From Fragilaria crotonensis (lineage: Eukaryota > Bacillariophyta > Fragilariophyceae > Fragilariales > Fragilariaceae), in the NCBI GenBank assembly GCA_022925895.1, contig JAKSYS010000464.1, positions 1-50,515 on the forward strand: a stretch of 50,515 nucleotides of DNA, written 5' to 3'. Shown here in pieces: positions 23,284 to 35,163 of this stretch; within the stretch, counting starts at the first letter, position 1; every line of letters starts with the position of its first letter. The position numbers and the translations under genes were made by a program. The notes beneath the pieces are model-generated. The model was not told where the DNA came from and did not search any database. It was given only the letters and a program-made list of their open reading frames with translations.

Positions 23284-24821
23284 TTATTGTCTAAGAAGCT
23301 CGATTATTTCAACCTGCCTCGGTGGCGTGCTCATCTTGGGCTTCTTGGCCAGGGGTTCGAATACCACAACAACATCATCGTCGTCGTCGACGGGTTGTTC
23401 TGTGAGCCCATCACCTGGTGGCCGAGTCGGTTTGCCTCGGCGTTCGGCATCGCGCCGTTTGTCCACGAAAATAGCTGGGATGCCACCTTGTTGTTTCTCG
23501 AGCGTGTAAATGGATACTTCCAATTCACATATTGTGGATTCCATATCAGACACACACAGGTTCTCCTGTGATTTCCATTTCTCAGCTAAATCCACAAGAT
23601 AACACCAAGAGACATCCTTGTACCACTTGACTATTTTTTCCTCAAGTTTCAAAAAGTTGTGGAGTGTCGTTGAGTGCGTTTCCTTCAAGATTCGCAGCTC
23701 ATTCCCTGCATATTTCAACACTACAGATTTCGAGAAAAGACTAGAAGACAACTCCTCCATAGTGGCTCGTTCAAATCGGGCATTGGCATCCTCTTTACGA
23801 ATCATTTCCATTTGTTCTCGCAAGTCTTCACTTCGGGCCCGTGCTGCATCCATTTTCTTGGCTTCATCTTGTTCCTCGCGTTGTTTGATAATCCACATCA
23901 TACAATCATCCGGTCCCGCACTCGTAGGATTGGACCGAATCGCTTGCAGAATTTCAGTTTCGTTGTCAAATCCCATTTGATGCAATGCTGAAATGACATG
24001 TCGATCATGAAGGCTCAAGGGTCGGTCCTCTGATGCTGCCATAGAGTGATGAGCAGGAGCTGTGTTGTTGATTGCAGTTGCGTGTGTGCCTGGTTCACGC
24101 TTGACTTTGACATTCGACGCCGTTTGCGGTATCGATTGAGGCAACGGTACTGGAGGCATTCGGTAAGTAAATGCCGATGGGATATGGGCATGTCCAACAG
24201 TGGGACTGGGAGGAAATGGATATGGACACCGCATTGGATCGCCGTGCGGAAATCGGTGCATTCGAGGGTGAGGCGGAGGGACAAAGTGAAAATATCCATT
24301 CGACGTGCGTAAAGGAATGTAGGGATCTGGCGGAAGGCTTTGCGGTATTTGTCGCAGAGGAATAGGAGGTTGCAGGCCAATAGTGTAAGCTGGTGGTCTA
24401 GATGGTAACTGGGGTGTCACCGTGGCGGCAGGATGATTCCGCGAAGTCTGAACTTTATTCGATCGAGCAAGACCGGGGCTGGGATGGTTCGTCCGCGGTA
24501 GCGATTGCACGATGCTCTCATTGGACAAAACAAGCTCTAGCACGTCAACCCAATCCTTCTTTCTTGGCCCATATTTGATACGTATAGTGTCGAGGTTCGG
24601 TGGCAACCGAGGCTGCAGTTCTTTCCAAAGTAGAACAAGTTCTGGCACTGCGAGGAGAGAAAAGAGTGCAGTGTTCAGCACGATGGATCATGGTCACTTA
24701 TCTCGAAATGTGTACTTGCTTTTTGCACATTCCCAACTCTTGACACAGTGACTACTAGTATGAAGAAGCAGCCATCATCAAGAGCGCGCCTGATCCACGT
24801 TACAAAAGCCACCTTCCACAA
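23284..24821 (-). CDS. UBA-like domain protein with coiled coil, function unknown
   Basis: The main exon runs 24647-23284. A Pro-rich middle leads to a UBA-like helix bundle (RHVISALHQMGFDNETEILQAI...GPDDCMMWII), then a long charged coiled coil, an acidic run (PVDDDDDVVVVFE) and a basic KKPKM end. UBA domains bind ubiquitin or act as dimer/adaptor modules. The N-terminus lies in upstream exons. A 50-nt intron 24697-24648 (GTGACC...CTCGCAG) joins in phase to a frame at 24821-24698 (WKVAFVTWIRRALDDG...THFEI). A tiny first exon starting at ATG 24882 and ending at 24859 would also fit, but its 37-nt intron is suspiciously short. The stop is 195 bp from the convergent Clp gene's stop. No targeting signal seen; probably nucleocytosolic (inference). 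Confidence 0.65.
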
Positions 24822-24882
24822 CTGTTACACAAACGATGACCTCTTCGATCCCTTACACTAGTTCACGATGAATTATTTGCAT

Positions 24883-25732
24883 CGTGTGCTGTCGCGACAC
24901 AGCTCACTGCATCCATTATCCATTGTGTACAGTAGAATACTCAAGACAAAACGCGTCCATAGTCATGGTTCCGATTGCATGTTTGCACACTGAAACACCT
25001 CAAAAATCTCAATCATGTTCTCCAACAGTCACTCACCTTTTAGAGACTGCAACCCCCTGCAGGATATGCAATGGATCTTGTGCTCATCCAAACTGAGAAA
25101 ACTGGCAATCCATGACACTGCGTTGGCATTCAATTTCATTGTCATTTTAATAGGAACCTGTGTACTTCGAAAAAGGCTATTGTCGCAATTGGCACAGTAC
25201 TCGGAGTACTGTTGTACTGGAAAATGGTAACGTGGAGAATGCGCTCGGAGTAGTCTTCAGTCTATATTCTATATACTGGTATCGTGGTATAGATAAATCT
25301 ACATAGGAATACGTTTTTAAAAGAATTGCCGTAGTTCTTCCATTGAATACCCCTAATGTGAAGCATTACCATAATCTATGGATAAATGATCCCAGTCGTA
25401 CGCTCCGAGTTTTCAACCAGGGCGGGAAGTACTTGTACTGTATTACAGAGTTTGATACGGAGTACGGAGGACACAGTACTGTACTCCTGAATAGTGAGTA
25501 CTCCGAGTACCAGATACTCCAGTAGACTCGCGAGTGCAGGAAAAGCATGATGCGCCTGTTAATGACATTGGATATTAACGGTTGACCACGTGACATAGAT
25601 GCGTACGCCAAAGGCCAACCAATAGACGAGCCCACACGTACGTGCATTTCTCATTTTTAATTCTGGAAATCGAGGTGAAATAATCTTCGTCACAAAACTG
25701 GACCCAGAAGAACCGTCTCATCATTACTGCCA
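24883..25732. other. Intergenic spacer with GTAC-rich tracts
   Basis: No gene supported. From about 25160 to 25240 and 25420 to 25525 the sequence is crowded with GTAC and AGTACT (GGAGTACTC-like) motifs. The last ~100 bp forms the upstream region of the phosphatase gene. Confidence 0.5.
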
Positions 25733-27085
25733 ATGAAGTCAATGCGTTCTTGTCTTTCTGCTGCTTTGGCAGTCATCCTCGTCTTGTCCTCTGAAGCATT
25801 TGCTCCAGGAATTTCTGCAACAGGAAAACGATCATTAGGTGCTCATTTTAATGCCCTCGAGGCGTCGGACAAGCCTCTCACCGAACTATGTCAGATTACC
25901 AAGGAAGCCTGCGATGTCGTTTCTCCTCTTTTAAAAGGTGCGTTTGTGAATTGAATGGATTTAAACACTGGTCTCGAGAGTCACCCGCGGGAAACGAAAT
26001 GTCGTGTCCGTAACCTCTTCTGTTTCAAATGCGCTCATGATTCTATTTCAGCCCTGTACTCGCAGATCAAGATTGGAACCGGAACCTCCGACACTGCCGC
26101 GTTCAAGTCGGATGCCACATTCTTCACCATTGCGGATGGTATCGTTCAGCACATGTTCATTGAGTACCTCTTTGCCGGAGATAAATTTTTTGAAATTGTC
26201 GGAGAAGAAGATGACTCTGTGGTCAACATCCTTGAAACTCCATTCACTGTCGATGATTTGGTTGTCCCTGAAGAATTCGAAGAACTCATCTTGACGACTC
26301 TTCAACAAATCAAGGCTCTGGCAGCCCGTATTGATTCGACTGCCTACAGTGATATCACTATCTTTGTGGACCCAATCGATGGAACTCGAGAATTTGCAAC
26401 TGGAAAGGGCGACAAGGTAACTATTCTTGTCGGATACAACGATTCTGACGGCATACCCCAAGCAGGAATCATTTATCGACCCCTCACCACTCCTGCCACT
26501 TGGGCATCCGGTTCCAAGAAAGAAGACTTCAAAGACGGCGTTTTGGATACTCCAGAGGAACCAAACCCCAAGGGCGTACTCATCACGGATGGAAAAGTTT
26601 CACCATTCATCCGGAGCACCATTGAAAACTCTGGAATGAACATGGTTCCCTCCTTGGCATCTGGAAATCGTGTCCTCATGTTGGTCGAAGGCAAGGCCGG
26701 AGCGTACATTCGCGACACTGGTGGCTTCGCCAAGTGGGATACGAGTGGTCCACAGGCAGTCCTGGAGGCATACGGAGGCGTCATGGCGAAATTGCCGGCA
26801 TTCCTCGAAGACAAAACCATGATACCATACACTCACAAGAAGACCAAGTTGAATCTTGACTTTTGCAAACGGTCGGTGGGCTTGACCCTATCCAACGCAA
26901 GGGACAAGTCCATGTTCATTCCAGGTCTTGAGTCTATTGTCACGGACGTGCATCTCGTCAAGGAATACAGCTGTGTACAGGGACTTGTTGCATTGGCTCC
27001 TACCAAGATGGAGGCTTTCTATTTAAATGCAATCCACAGTGCGATGAACAATATCAGAAAGGAATCTCCTCCTTTCTACACCTAA
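25733..27085 (+). CDS. Plastid-targeted 3'(2'),5'-bisphosphate nucleotidase-like phosphatase (IMPase superfamily)
   Basis: Exons 25733-25937 and 26052-27085 join in phase (intron 114 nt, GTGCGT...TTTCAG) to give 412 residues. The N-terminus is a signal peptide ending SSEAFAPG, a clear ASAFAP-type plastid motif. The Mg2+-dependent, Li+-sensitive phosphatase signature is VDPIDGT (174-180), with upstream acidic ligands near E120-E121 and KWDTSGPQAVL (296-306) as the second motif. Overall order and the blocks GDKVTILVG and SGNRVLMLVEGKAGAYI resemble BPNT1-type enzymes that hydrolyse PAP to AMP, more than plain inositol monophosphatases. Substrate remains inferred. Intact; convergent with the UPF0047 gene 75 bp away. 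Confidence 0.85.
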
Positions 27086-27160
27086 GCACCAAGGTAGAAG
27101 TGAACGGAAATGAAGGTCATTTAGATACCAGCCTAAGCAAGTTACGGTGTGTTTCATATT

Positions 27161-27748
27161 CTACTTTCCACCCGTGATTTGCACAGCAATACCACGGGTC
27201 TTGGGCCCATCAGCGTCTATTGCCAAAATGCTCTGATACTTACCCTTCTTCATTACTCCAGCACTGATAGGGATGCATTCGGAAGTTCCCAACATCATTG
27301 CAATCAAATGTGAATGTGTGTTGACTGGTTGCGTGCGACGGAAAGCCCGCCATGCATCGTCACCACCAGGCCAATCTTCCGGTCCGACGCGGTAGTCCAA
27401 ATCGTTGTGAAGATAAGGCCTGTTGGGAGGTGCCAAATTCAAAAAGTACTGGCGAATATCATCCACAAGTCTGCCTTCCATTTCGTTAATAGAGATTGAT
27501 AAGGTTGAATGTTTTGACAAGACTGTGACAGAACCTTCCTGGCAGCCGCTTTCGGACACAATGGCTTCGATTTGTGAGGTAATGTCAAAAATGGACATTC
27601 CGTGATCCGTTTCGATCTGAATTTCCTCATAATGAGTCATGAACTCCATCTGCAGATTCGTTTTTGTTGATCTAACCAATCTTGATGGACCAGAGAAGGC
27701 TGTGGCCAATGATAGTGTTGCCACGAGGGCAAATGCTTTGATCACCAT
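27161..27748 (-). CDS. Plastid-targeted YjbQ/UPF0047 family protein
   Basis: Intact 195-residue single-exon gene. The start MVIKAFALVATLSLATAFSGPS is a signal peptide with an ATAFSGP plastid motif, leaving a ~140-residue mature domain, the family's usual size. Family blocks are all present: STLSISINEME, PYLHNDLDYR, HSHLIAMMLG, CIPISAG and the C-terminal DADGPKTRGIAVQI. The conserved histidines and Asp/Glu are retained. Some bacterial members show weak thiamine-phosphate synthase activity, but the physiological role is not settled. Stop codon faces that of the phosphatase gene. Confidence 0.88.
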   Translation of the reverse strand: MVIKAFALVATLSLATAFSGPSRLVRSTKTNLQMEFMTHYEEIQIETDHGMSIFDITSQIEAIVSESGCQEGSVTVLSKHSTLSISINEMEGRLVDDIRQYFLNLAPPNRPYLHNDLDYRVGPEDWPGGDDAWRAFRRTQPVNTHSHLIAMMLGTSECIPISAGVMKKGKYQSILAIDADGPKTRGIAVQITGGK

Positions 27749-28436
27749 TGTTAAAGTTGATCACACAATAAAATGTACTCCATCATGAAAAAGGTTGAGA
27801 TCAATTTTGTGACTGATCAACTTCGCGTGCGTGTGTATTCCAGTTTTTGTCCGTAGTTCGTACGACTACCGCAGTACTGTCTCATAATTTTATGGTGCTG
27901 TGACAAATGGGAAGGCTTGCAGGGGCGGTTTTCAGACATTCGTTCAGCGACTTCGACGATTCATGTGTTCCAGATAATTCGTTAAATGTTACAAAAGCAT
28001 GGACGTTTCGGAATGACTATTAAATAATGATGACTTAATCCGCATCAACGACGAAGTACTAGACTATGCGCACAAACAATTATATAAATGTGAGAATTAG
28101 GAAATTATGACTTAATGCTCAGTGTCAAAGTGTCAAACAATAATTAGACCTACTATTCGTAAAAACTTAGCTTGTGCCTACTAGAGTAGACCTAGTACAA
28201 CTAGCAGATCTAGTGCAGTAATTAGAAATAGAATGTTCTGGTAGGGAATGCCTCAATGCTCATATATATAAGAAAAGAACATGGCTGGGATACACTTGAA
28301 TTTGGACAGAACGAGTCTTATTGTACGCGGAATTTTTGGAGTAGTCGTACACAAGTATCAAAATAACACACACACAACACCATAGCAACAGATAACTCGA
28401 GAAAAGCATCGTCGGCATCAAGATCTTTGCGCCGCA
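27749..28436. other. Divergent intergenic region
   Basis: 690 bp between the UPF0047 gene and the STAND ATPase gene, which are transcribed away from each other. It is AT-rich, with a TATATATAAG-like run near 28262-28271 (about 165 bp before the plus-strand start) and a short (AC)n run at 28370-28378. No RNA gene seen. Confidence 0.4.
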
Positions 28437-31400
28437 ATGACGTCAACAACGAATTCACAAGCTGATCAACTCATACTGCTGGAGATTTTGAATGATGGCA
28501 TGTCGATGGTCAGTGCCGTCACCGGCTTCGATGATTTCGAAAGCCTCAACGAATCGTCCAAAACGCCGAAAACGTTTTTGAATGCAACTAACCTACTTTT
28601 GGGACGTGATGCAGAAATCAAGTTGCTGCAAGAATGTGTCGATCGAGTTTCCCTTGGTTCATCTGAGCTCCTGTTTGTCAGTGGCTCCTCTGGGGTTGGT
28701 AAGTCCTCCCTTGTCGAGTCCCTGAGACAAGGAATGGAGGAAAGTGACAAGTTTTATCTTGTCTCGGGAAAGTTCGATCAATACCTAAGGCGAGAACCCT
28801 TTTCAGCGATCAGCGCCGCATTTGGGGAACTTGTTGATCTTTTTCAACGGCATTCAAAGGCCGATGAAATTGTTGCCGCTCTCAGGACTGGACTCTCTCC
28901 TGAAGAGCTTCAGATTCTTTGCTCGTTTGTTTCAAGTTTGCAAACAGTGGTAGGTACTCCTGGCGATCCGCATGAATTCAGGTTGCGCCACTACCAAGCA
29001 TTCGATGGTTTTAAAATGATCTGTCAAAAATTTCTCCGTATCCTTTCTTCCTATGCTACTCTCTGCATCTTCCTAGATGACGTGCAGTGGGCTGATCCGG
29101 AATCCCTACAGGTACTCACGTCACTGGCAAAAGTCACGGAGTCTACCAATGTTTTACTTGTCGCAGCATATCGCGAGTTAACGCATTCACTTGAAGAATT
29201 TCTAGCGCAAGAATATGATCTCATGCAGACCCATGTTCTCCTCGAAGATCTTGATGAAGGGGCCGTGAATCAAACAATCGCCACCATTCTTGACATGGAG
29301 ACGTCAAAAACGCAACCGCTTGGCGAGCTCGTGTATTCACGTACCATGGGCAATCCTTACCATTTGATTCAGTTCATGCAGAGTCTCCATCGCAATCGAT
29401 TGATTTCATCGGAAGACAACTCGTGGACCTGGGACTTAGCTCAAATTCAATCCGATACGTTCGTTTCTGACAACGTTGCCGATCTCATCCTATCAAAGAT
29501 AGGTTCTCTGCCTGCATTCGTCCAGGGGATACTGAAATTGGGTTCGTGCTTAGGGTATCAATTCGATGCCGACCTTCTCAAGCGCATCGCTCTCGGGTTC
29601 TTGCCTCCACAAAATAGGGAGCAGATGGCTGATGTGTACGGCACTCGCATCGACCAAGCTCTAGAAGTGGGTATCAAGGAGGGACTACTAGAACGATGCA
29701 AAACAAATGGCGCAATCAAGTTCACTCATGATCGTGTGCAACAGAGTTTGTACGGGCTCTTTTCAGATCATGAGCTACCCACTCTTCACGTGCGCGTTGG
29801 ACGATTACTTCAAGAGTCGTTGCAGGAATTGGAAGACGTACAATCTCTTCTGGTCCTGACAGTACGTAGTCTTCAAGAATCGCTGATAGCATCTGATGAG
29901 AAGGTCGTTTCTCTCCTGTTCTTGACAGTCGAACAATTGAATCGCGGTTTAGAGTTGACTGATATTTCGGAAAGGGTGGGTATCGCTGAGCTCAATCTCA
30001 GGGCCTCGCAAGTCGCAATGTCCAAGAGCGCATTTCAGGCGTCGACTGACTACATTCTGGTGTCTTTCAGTTTGTTAGCTGCTAACTGGGAATCCGATTA
30101 CAATCTTACTCTTCGAGCTTATACTACTGCGGCGCAATACCATTGCTGCACAGGACGGTTCGAGGAATCGAAAGCCGCCGCCGACGCTGTCTTGCTTCAT
30201 GCCAAGACCAGCCTGGAGAAAATGCCAGTCTACTACACCATGATTGATGCTTTTGGTTCTCAAGACTTGCTCTCGGACGCTTTGGACCTTGGCAACAAGA
30301 TTCTGAATAAGGAACTTAAGGTCAAGGCCCCGTCGTGCCCATCCTAGTCAGATTGTCGCCGAACTGGGTCGCGTGACGCGTTTGCTGAGGCGGAAGACGG
30401 ACGATCAGTTGATGGACATGCCCGCAGTCTCAGATGAAGTCATGGCCGCTGCTATGCGAGTCACAGTTGCCCTTTCGATGATAGCCTTCTTCGCGCAAGA
30501 AAACATGAACTATCCCTTCTTGTGGGTCAGGGCGATGAAGTTGACATTGCTCCACGGCCAAGACCGACTCACTTCAACCATCTTCGCTTGTCATGGAATT
30601 GTCAATGCATTCATGGGACGATACACTGCAGCTCATCGCTTTGGTATGTTATCGCGGAAGCTTGTTTCTAAAACGGGTGCCTGGGACGATGAACCGGTGA
30701 CCGAGACCTTGATTTGCAGCTTTACCTCGCACTGGAAACTTCCCATTGCAGATCAACTCCCTTACAACGACAAGGCCTTTCGTGTTGGACTCGCTACAGG
30801 CAATACCAACTTTGCTGTTCTGGCCGATATCTCAAAGGTTGAAACGAACTTTGCGACAGGTGCTAAACAAGAAGACGCTCATGAAGGCGTGCCTCCCAAT
30901 TTGGCAGTGCGTATTGAATCTGCAAGGAAAGTCTGAGAACCCCTTGATTTTAACTGGAGACGCCATGGACGAAGACGAGGTTATTGATGAAGACTGCCAA
31001 ACTGGTTTTGACCTTGCCATGTCGAATGCTCATCAGCTCAAAATGACTCTTTCGTGCCTCTTCCAAGCTTGGGATGATTGCGCGGAAGCCGCCAGGATAA
31101 TGAAATCGCATCCTGAGATTTTCTTATGCATCTCAGCACATTGCTTTTCTCTTCCCTTTACACTTTTCTCTGGCGTCGCCTACTTCAACCTCGCAAGGTC
31201 ATCATGGCGACGACGGTACCTACGTGCCGCACGCAGGAACTTGAAACGCGCGCAACACTGGGTCGGCATTAATTGTCCAGATGCCTTTCCCGTCCACGCC
31301 ATTCTCTTGGCCGAAGAAACGGTGTTTCAAAAGAAATCTGACAGTATTGAAGAGGCGTACCGAACCGCTATTGCTGCATCTCAAACCGCCAAACAGTTGC

Positions 31401-31766
31401 ACTACGAAGCTTTTGCCAACGAACGGTGTGGAACTGTGTTGATAGAGATGAAGGAAGAAGCAAAGGCAGAGGCGTACATTATCAAAGCTATGCGACTGTA
31501 CAAAAAAATGGGGTGCAATGGCAAAAGTCGACCAAATCAGGCAACTGCTGCCGTCCGGCGTGAAACCTCCCACCGACATTGAGGAAGGCACTTTCACTTC
31601 GAACGAGAAGGCATCGAATGTTGCCTCCGCGAACAAGGAGAATGCGAACACGAGCTCCGCCTCTGGTAGCAATCCTTCAACAGAGCAATCGTCAGCAGGT
31701 GTTTCATCTCAACCTTCAGCGGAAGCTTCATCTGCCAAGGTCCCAGCTGAACCTTTGCACATCTAA
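28437..31766 (+). CDS. STAND/PknK-like AAA ATPase with TPR-like C-terminus, three single-base frame changes
   Basis: The N-terminal ~636 residues are open: LLGRDAEIKLL, Walker A GSSGVGKS (83-90), GKFDQYLRREPFSA (111-124), Walker B CIFLDDVQWAD (~210-220). This combination marks the AAA_16 ATPase module that follows a kinase domain in PknK-like and hybrid histidine-kinase proteins. Here it lacks the kinase domain and is followed by helical repeat-like sequence. The frame changes at ~30330 (C4), ~30920 (A3) and ~31507 (A7). Each is explained by one extra base in a homopolymer, and removing three bases gives 1,108 residues in one frame, including YKKWGAMAKVDQ at the last junction. This pattern fits consensus error better than decay. 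The last ~80 residues are Ser/Ala/Asn-rich. Signalling role inferred. Confidence 0.7.
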
Positions 31767-32032
31767 TTAACAGGTGATCACACTTTGTGTTCTGTTGCGT
31801 TGGTATACAAACAAGTCTGCAAGGGTTCCGATCGCTCAACTACTCGATATATGTAATTCTTCTGCCGGTGTAGGTGTTTTCAACAATGAAGCGAAAGAAG
31901 ATCATCAGAGGCTGGATGAGGGTAGATCTGCAATGAGCAGACATGAGTCCACGCATACTTTGAGTATATGTGATCAATAATGGATTGCTTTTTGTCTACA
32001 CTATGCCATAATGATATGTTATCGATGTCACT

Positions 32033-33334
32033 TTATTTCGTTTGTGCCATGACGGCACCAATGCGGTTGCGAATATCGGCTTGATCGCCCAAATAACGTC
32101 CAGAAAGGGGACCAATAGCATCCGGATGGGCAATTGGCTTCAAGTTTTCATCCAGTTCGTAGACGAGAGGGGACACCGGTCGGGATGTTGAGTCCCGTAA
32201 TCTCGTCGGGACTAATGTTATCAAGATGCTTGACGAGAGCTCGCAACGTGTTTCCGTGCGCAGCAATCAATACGCGCTTGCCCGACTTGATTTCTGGAAC
32301 AAATACATTGTGCCAGTCCACCATGAAACGATCTTCTGTAAGCTTGAGCGATTCTGTCTTGGGCAACTCATCCTTGGGGATGTTGGCATAACGTTTGTCG
32401 TTGCCTGGATAGTAAATGGATGTTTCGTCCAATGGTGGTGGTGGAATATCATAGGATCGTCTCCAGATCAAGACTTGCTCCTTGCCGTATTTGTCCACTG
32501 TCTCTTGCTTGTTGAGTCCCTGAAGGGCACCGTAATGACGTTCGTTCAAACGCCAAGTATTGATGATGGGCAAGTACATGAGATCTAGATAGGTAGCAAT
32601 GGTGAGCGTTACAAAACAGTGGCATCAGCGATGGATCAAGGGGTCTAACAAGAAAGCCCATAGCTTCACTGCAATGGCCTTCAAAAAATACAACAAACCC
32701 ATGACACCCACACCGCACTCTACAGTCAACACAAAGGTCACTCACCCATTTCTTCGAGAATAATCCAAAGAGTCTTGATGGCACGCTTGAGAGTTGAAGT
32801 GTACGCCACATCAAAATCAAATCCAGCCTCCCGCAACAACACTCCTCCAGCGTGAGCCTCCTCCAAACCTTCTTCACTGAGTGGGACATCGGCCCACCCA
32901 GTGAACAAGTTTTCCTTATTCCACGTCGATTCTCCATGACGGACCAAAACGAGCGTGTACTTCATCGACATGAGAGACGAGGAAGTGCTTCTGTTTTTAA
33001 AAGAAAATGTCATGAGCATCACGTGATGAACAATCATAGACAAGGTTCACAGGCACCGCTGTCTGTACTAGCAACTCAACAACCGGCCATAAGAAGCTGC
33101 GGGTCATGCACTCCTCTCCAACAAATCTCTCACACAATACTCATTGCGTCATGTTGGTACGTACCTAGAACTACGAAGAGAATTGCTGCTACCCACAAAG
33201 GATCCATGGTTGCGCACATGAACATTCCGAGCAGGAGCAAAGGCCTCGGAGGCAACAGCAAGGAACACCACGAACAACATGGTCTTGCGGGTATTGGCAG
33301 TCAATGATTGAAATGTCGACATACTCATCATCAT
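32033..33334 (-). CDS. Plastid-targeted cofactor-dependent phosphoglycerate mutase, three exons, one-base indel
   Basis: Interconverts 3- and 2-phosphoglycerate in lower glycolysis. Exon 1 (33334-33165) encodes a signal peptide plus ASEAFAPA plastid motif. Exon 2 (32990-32746) starts [22 protein letters not shown], and exon 3 is 32584-32033. Both introns are GT-AG (33164-32991 and 32745-32585) and keep phase (AG+A, then G+AT to give EEMDLMYLP). Catalytic residues are the RHGE histidine, the Glu in [11 protein letters not shown] and the second His in [12 protein letters not shown]4 run at 32169-32172 (C4 in the coding strand) has one base too many; without it the frame continues [14 protein letters not shown] to the stop, for 321 residues. 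An extra upstream start at 33385 is possible. The single homopolymer change suggests a sequence error in a working gene. Confidence 0.85.
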
Positions 33335-33385
33335 ACACGGAATATTGATTTTTGATTGTAGTGTTGATCGTCGAATAGACTTCAA

Positions 33386-34116
33386 GTACCAGAATAGCTC
33401 TCACTCTAGAAAAAGCGACGTATGGACCTTGATGGCAAGGGCGGGGGATGTCAAAGGCAGCGCTATCACCTTCAGGTATTTTGTGAGTGATGTGTATGAT
33501 GTACTACTACACGATGATGTTTTGTTCCAGACGTCGCAAACCAATCAAGACACGTCGTCGTGTCGCCGTACGTCGTGCGGTGCATGAATGATGAATTTAT
33601 GGATCTTCAGATATGCTGCGTGTACGAATCTTCCTAGAACTGACGACAGACAGATGGGCAATCAACGAATGGCTCCGCCGCACATTTGCCCGTCAACCCC
33701 TGCATTTCGTTAGTGCCGGTATCATGCCTTGTACCAGGTACTGTTGATCCACTGGGTTTCGTGTACAACAGCACCAGGTACAGTACTTGTATCTTCTCAG
33801 CCACAACATACGCCAAGTCCTACATGTACTTACTACTGAGTACAGTACGCCGAATGGTGCTATGACGGTACACAGTACACACGTGTAAAGCTCCTACACA
33901 GTATGTCATTATGAGAGTCCAAGTCGTGTTTGTCTTATTAACTGATGACCTGTTCAAGATCTACGCGCATGGATTGCGGGAAGAACCAAATTGAGAATCA
34001 TATAATAACAGAAGAAGAGATGACTCGAGCGTTCTCAATGGTGAGAGTTTTTCCAAGGCAGCTACTAGAGTAGAATAGAAGCGCTCAACACTACTCTTGA
34101 CGATTAACTTCTAACC
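33386..34116. other. Divergent spacer with GTAC-rich tract
   Basis: No gene supported. 33725-33895 is rich in GTAC motifs (CCAGGTACTG, ACAGTACTTGTA, GAGTACAGTACG). It is the upstream region of both the mutase and the small membrane protein gene. Confidence 0.5.
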
Positions 34117-34494
34117 ATGCCAGAGCCTTTGGAGATTGAAGAGGCTGCCGACGACAACGATGGTGACGAAGACGACGTGCTTGAGTCAATTGTGGTGCCA
34201 CTTGTTGGACGATCTTCCAAACCTTCAAGAGAATCCTTGAACAATCGCACGTCATCAAAACATAAAAGAAACGTAGGCACGTCTGGAGAAAGTCAAGACA
34301 ACAATGACGGTGGACAACTCAGTCTCTTTCTTTGGCTTGGTGCTGCCGTTGTCGCTTCCCTGATTGTGTACAACATGAAGCACCTTGGTGAAATGGAGGA
34401 TGCAGCCGCTGATGAGTTGCAAAGTTCGACAATTCATACCAGCAATGCTACTGCCTTGTCGGAATTTGTGAACAAGACAATCCATCCCCGATGA
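34117..34494 (+). CDS. Small single-pass membrane protein, unrecognised
   Basis: 125 residues starting at an ATG in good context (AACCATGC). The N-terminal half is acidic (EEAADDNDGDEDD), followed by a basic Ser/Lys stretch. One hydrophobic helix follows (LSLFLWLGAAVVASLIVYNM, ~69-88), then a short Asn/Thr-rich tail with N-x-S/T sites. No signal peptide, so a type II or tail-proximal anchor is likely. The composition looks like a protein and not chance, but I recognise no homologue. Confidence 0.5.
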   Translation: MPEPLEIEEAADDNDGDEDDVLESIVVPLVGRSSKPSRESLNNRTSSKHKRNVGTSGESQDNNDGGQLSLFLWLGAAVVASLIVYNMKHLGEMEDAAADELQSSTIHTSNATALSEFVNKTIHPR

Positions 34495-35163
34495 ATGACG
34501 TTGTTCTACGAACCTTGAAGCTCATTTGCAAGATTTTTGATTACGCTCTGACTGTGGTGGTGGCGTACGTCATGCATGCCGCACATACATACCCCGTCTG
34601 GTAGTCAATTTCGTCGGGAGGAAAACGATTCAGCCAGTTGCTATTGATGCTGTCGCACAATGATGAAGGGAGAGAGTTTTTAACATGAAACGACCGGAAT
34701 TGTCCTTTTCTCGTAATTCGGACACGCAGCATGCTGAGTCACTCCTATACAACCAAGTTCGGTTGCTTGTTCAAGAAGCTGTGGTGTTGATCTTTATCGT
34801 TCCAGATCCAAACCTTTGTCATTCTGCTTCTCCATGATACCAACGTCTCGGCTCTCCTTTGTCCTGTACATGATAGTACCAGTACCAGTGTACCAGTACC
34901 GTCCATAAGTACAAGCACGCTACGCTCAACGACATTCACAGTTCCATACATGTTCACGGTTCACGGTTCACGGTACTTGTAGTGGTTTTGCTACAGTACC
35001 TTACTCTCACCACGATACCCTTGTCTTTAGAATCCAACCCTTCAAATTGGAATTTCCACCTCACTCTCTCAATGAGGCCTGTGTGGCTGTGCTGGGTTGG
35101 AGTAAGCGCCGAGAGGTGAGGAGGAACAATTGAGAATTGACGGTCACGATCATAGGATGATGA
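34495..35163. other. Intergenic spacer with GTAC-rich tract
   Basis: No gene supported. 34865-34990 contains ACCAGTACCAGTGTACCAGTACCG, split by other sequence, and a GGTTCACGGTTCACGGTACTTG short tandem. It is the upstream region of the P-loop kinase gene. Confidence 0.5.
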
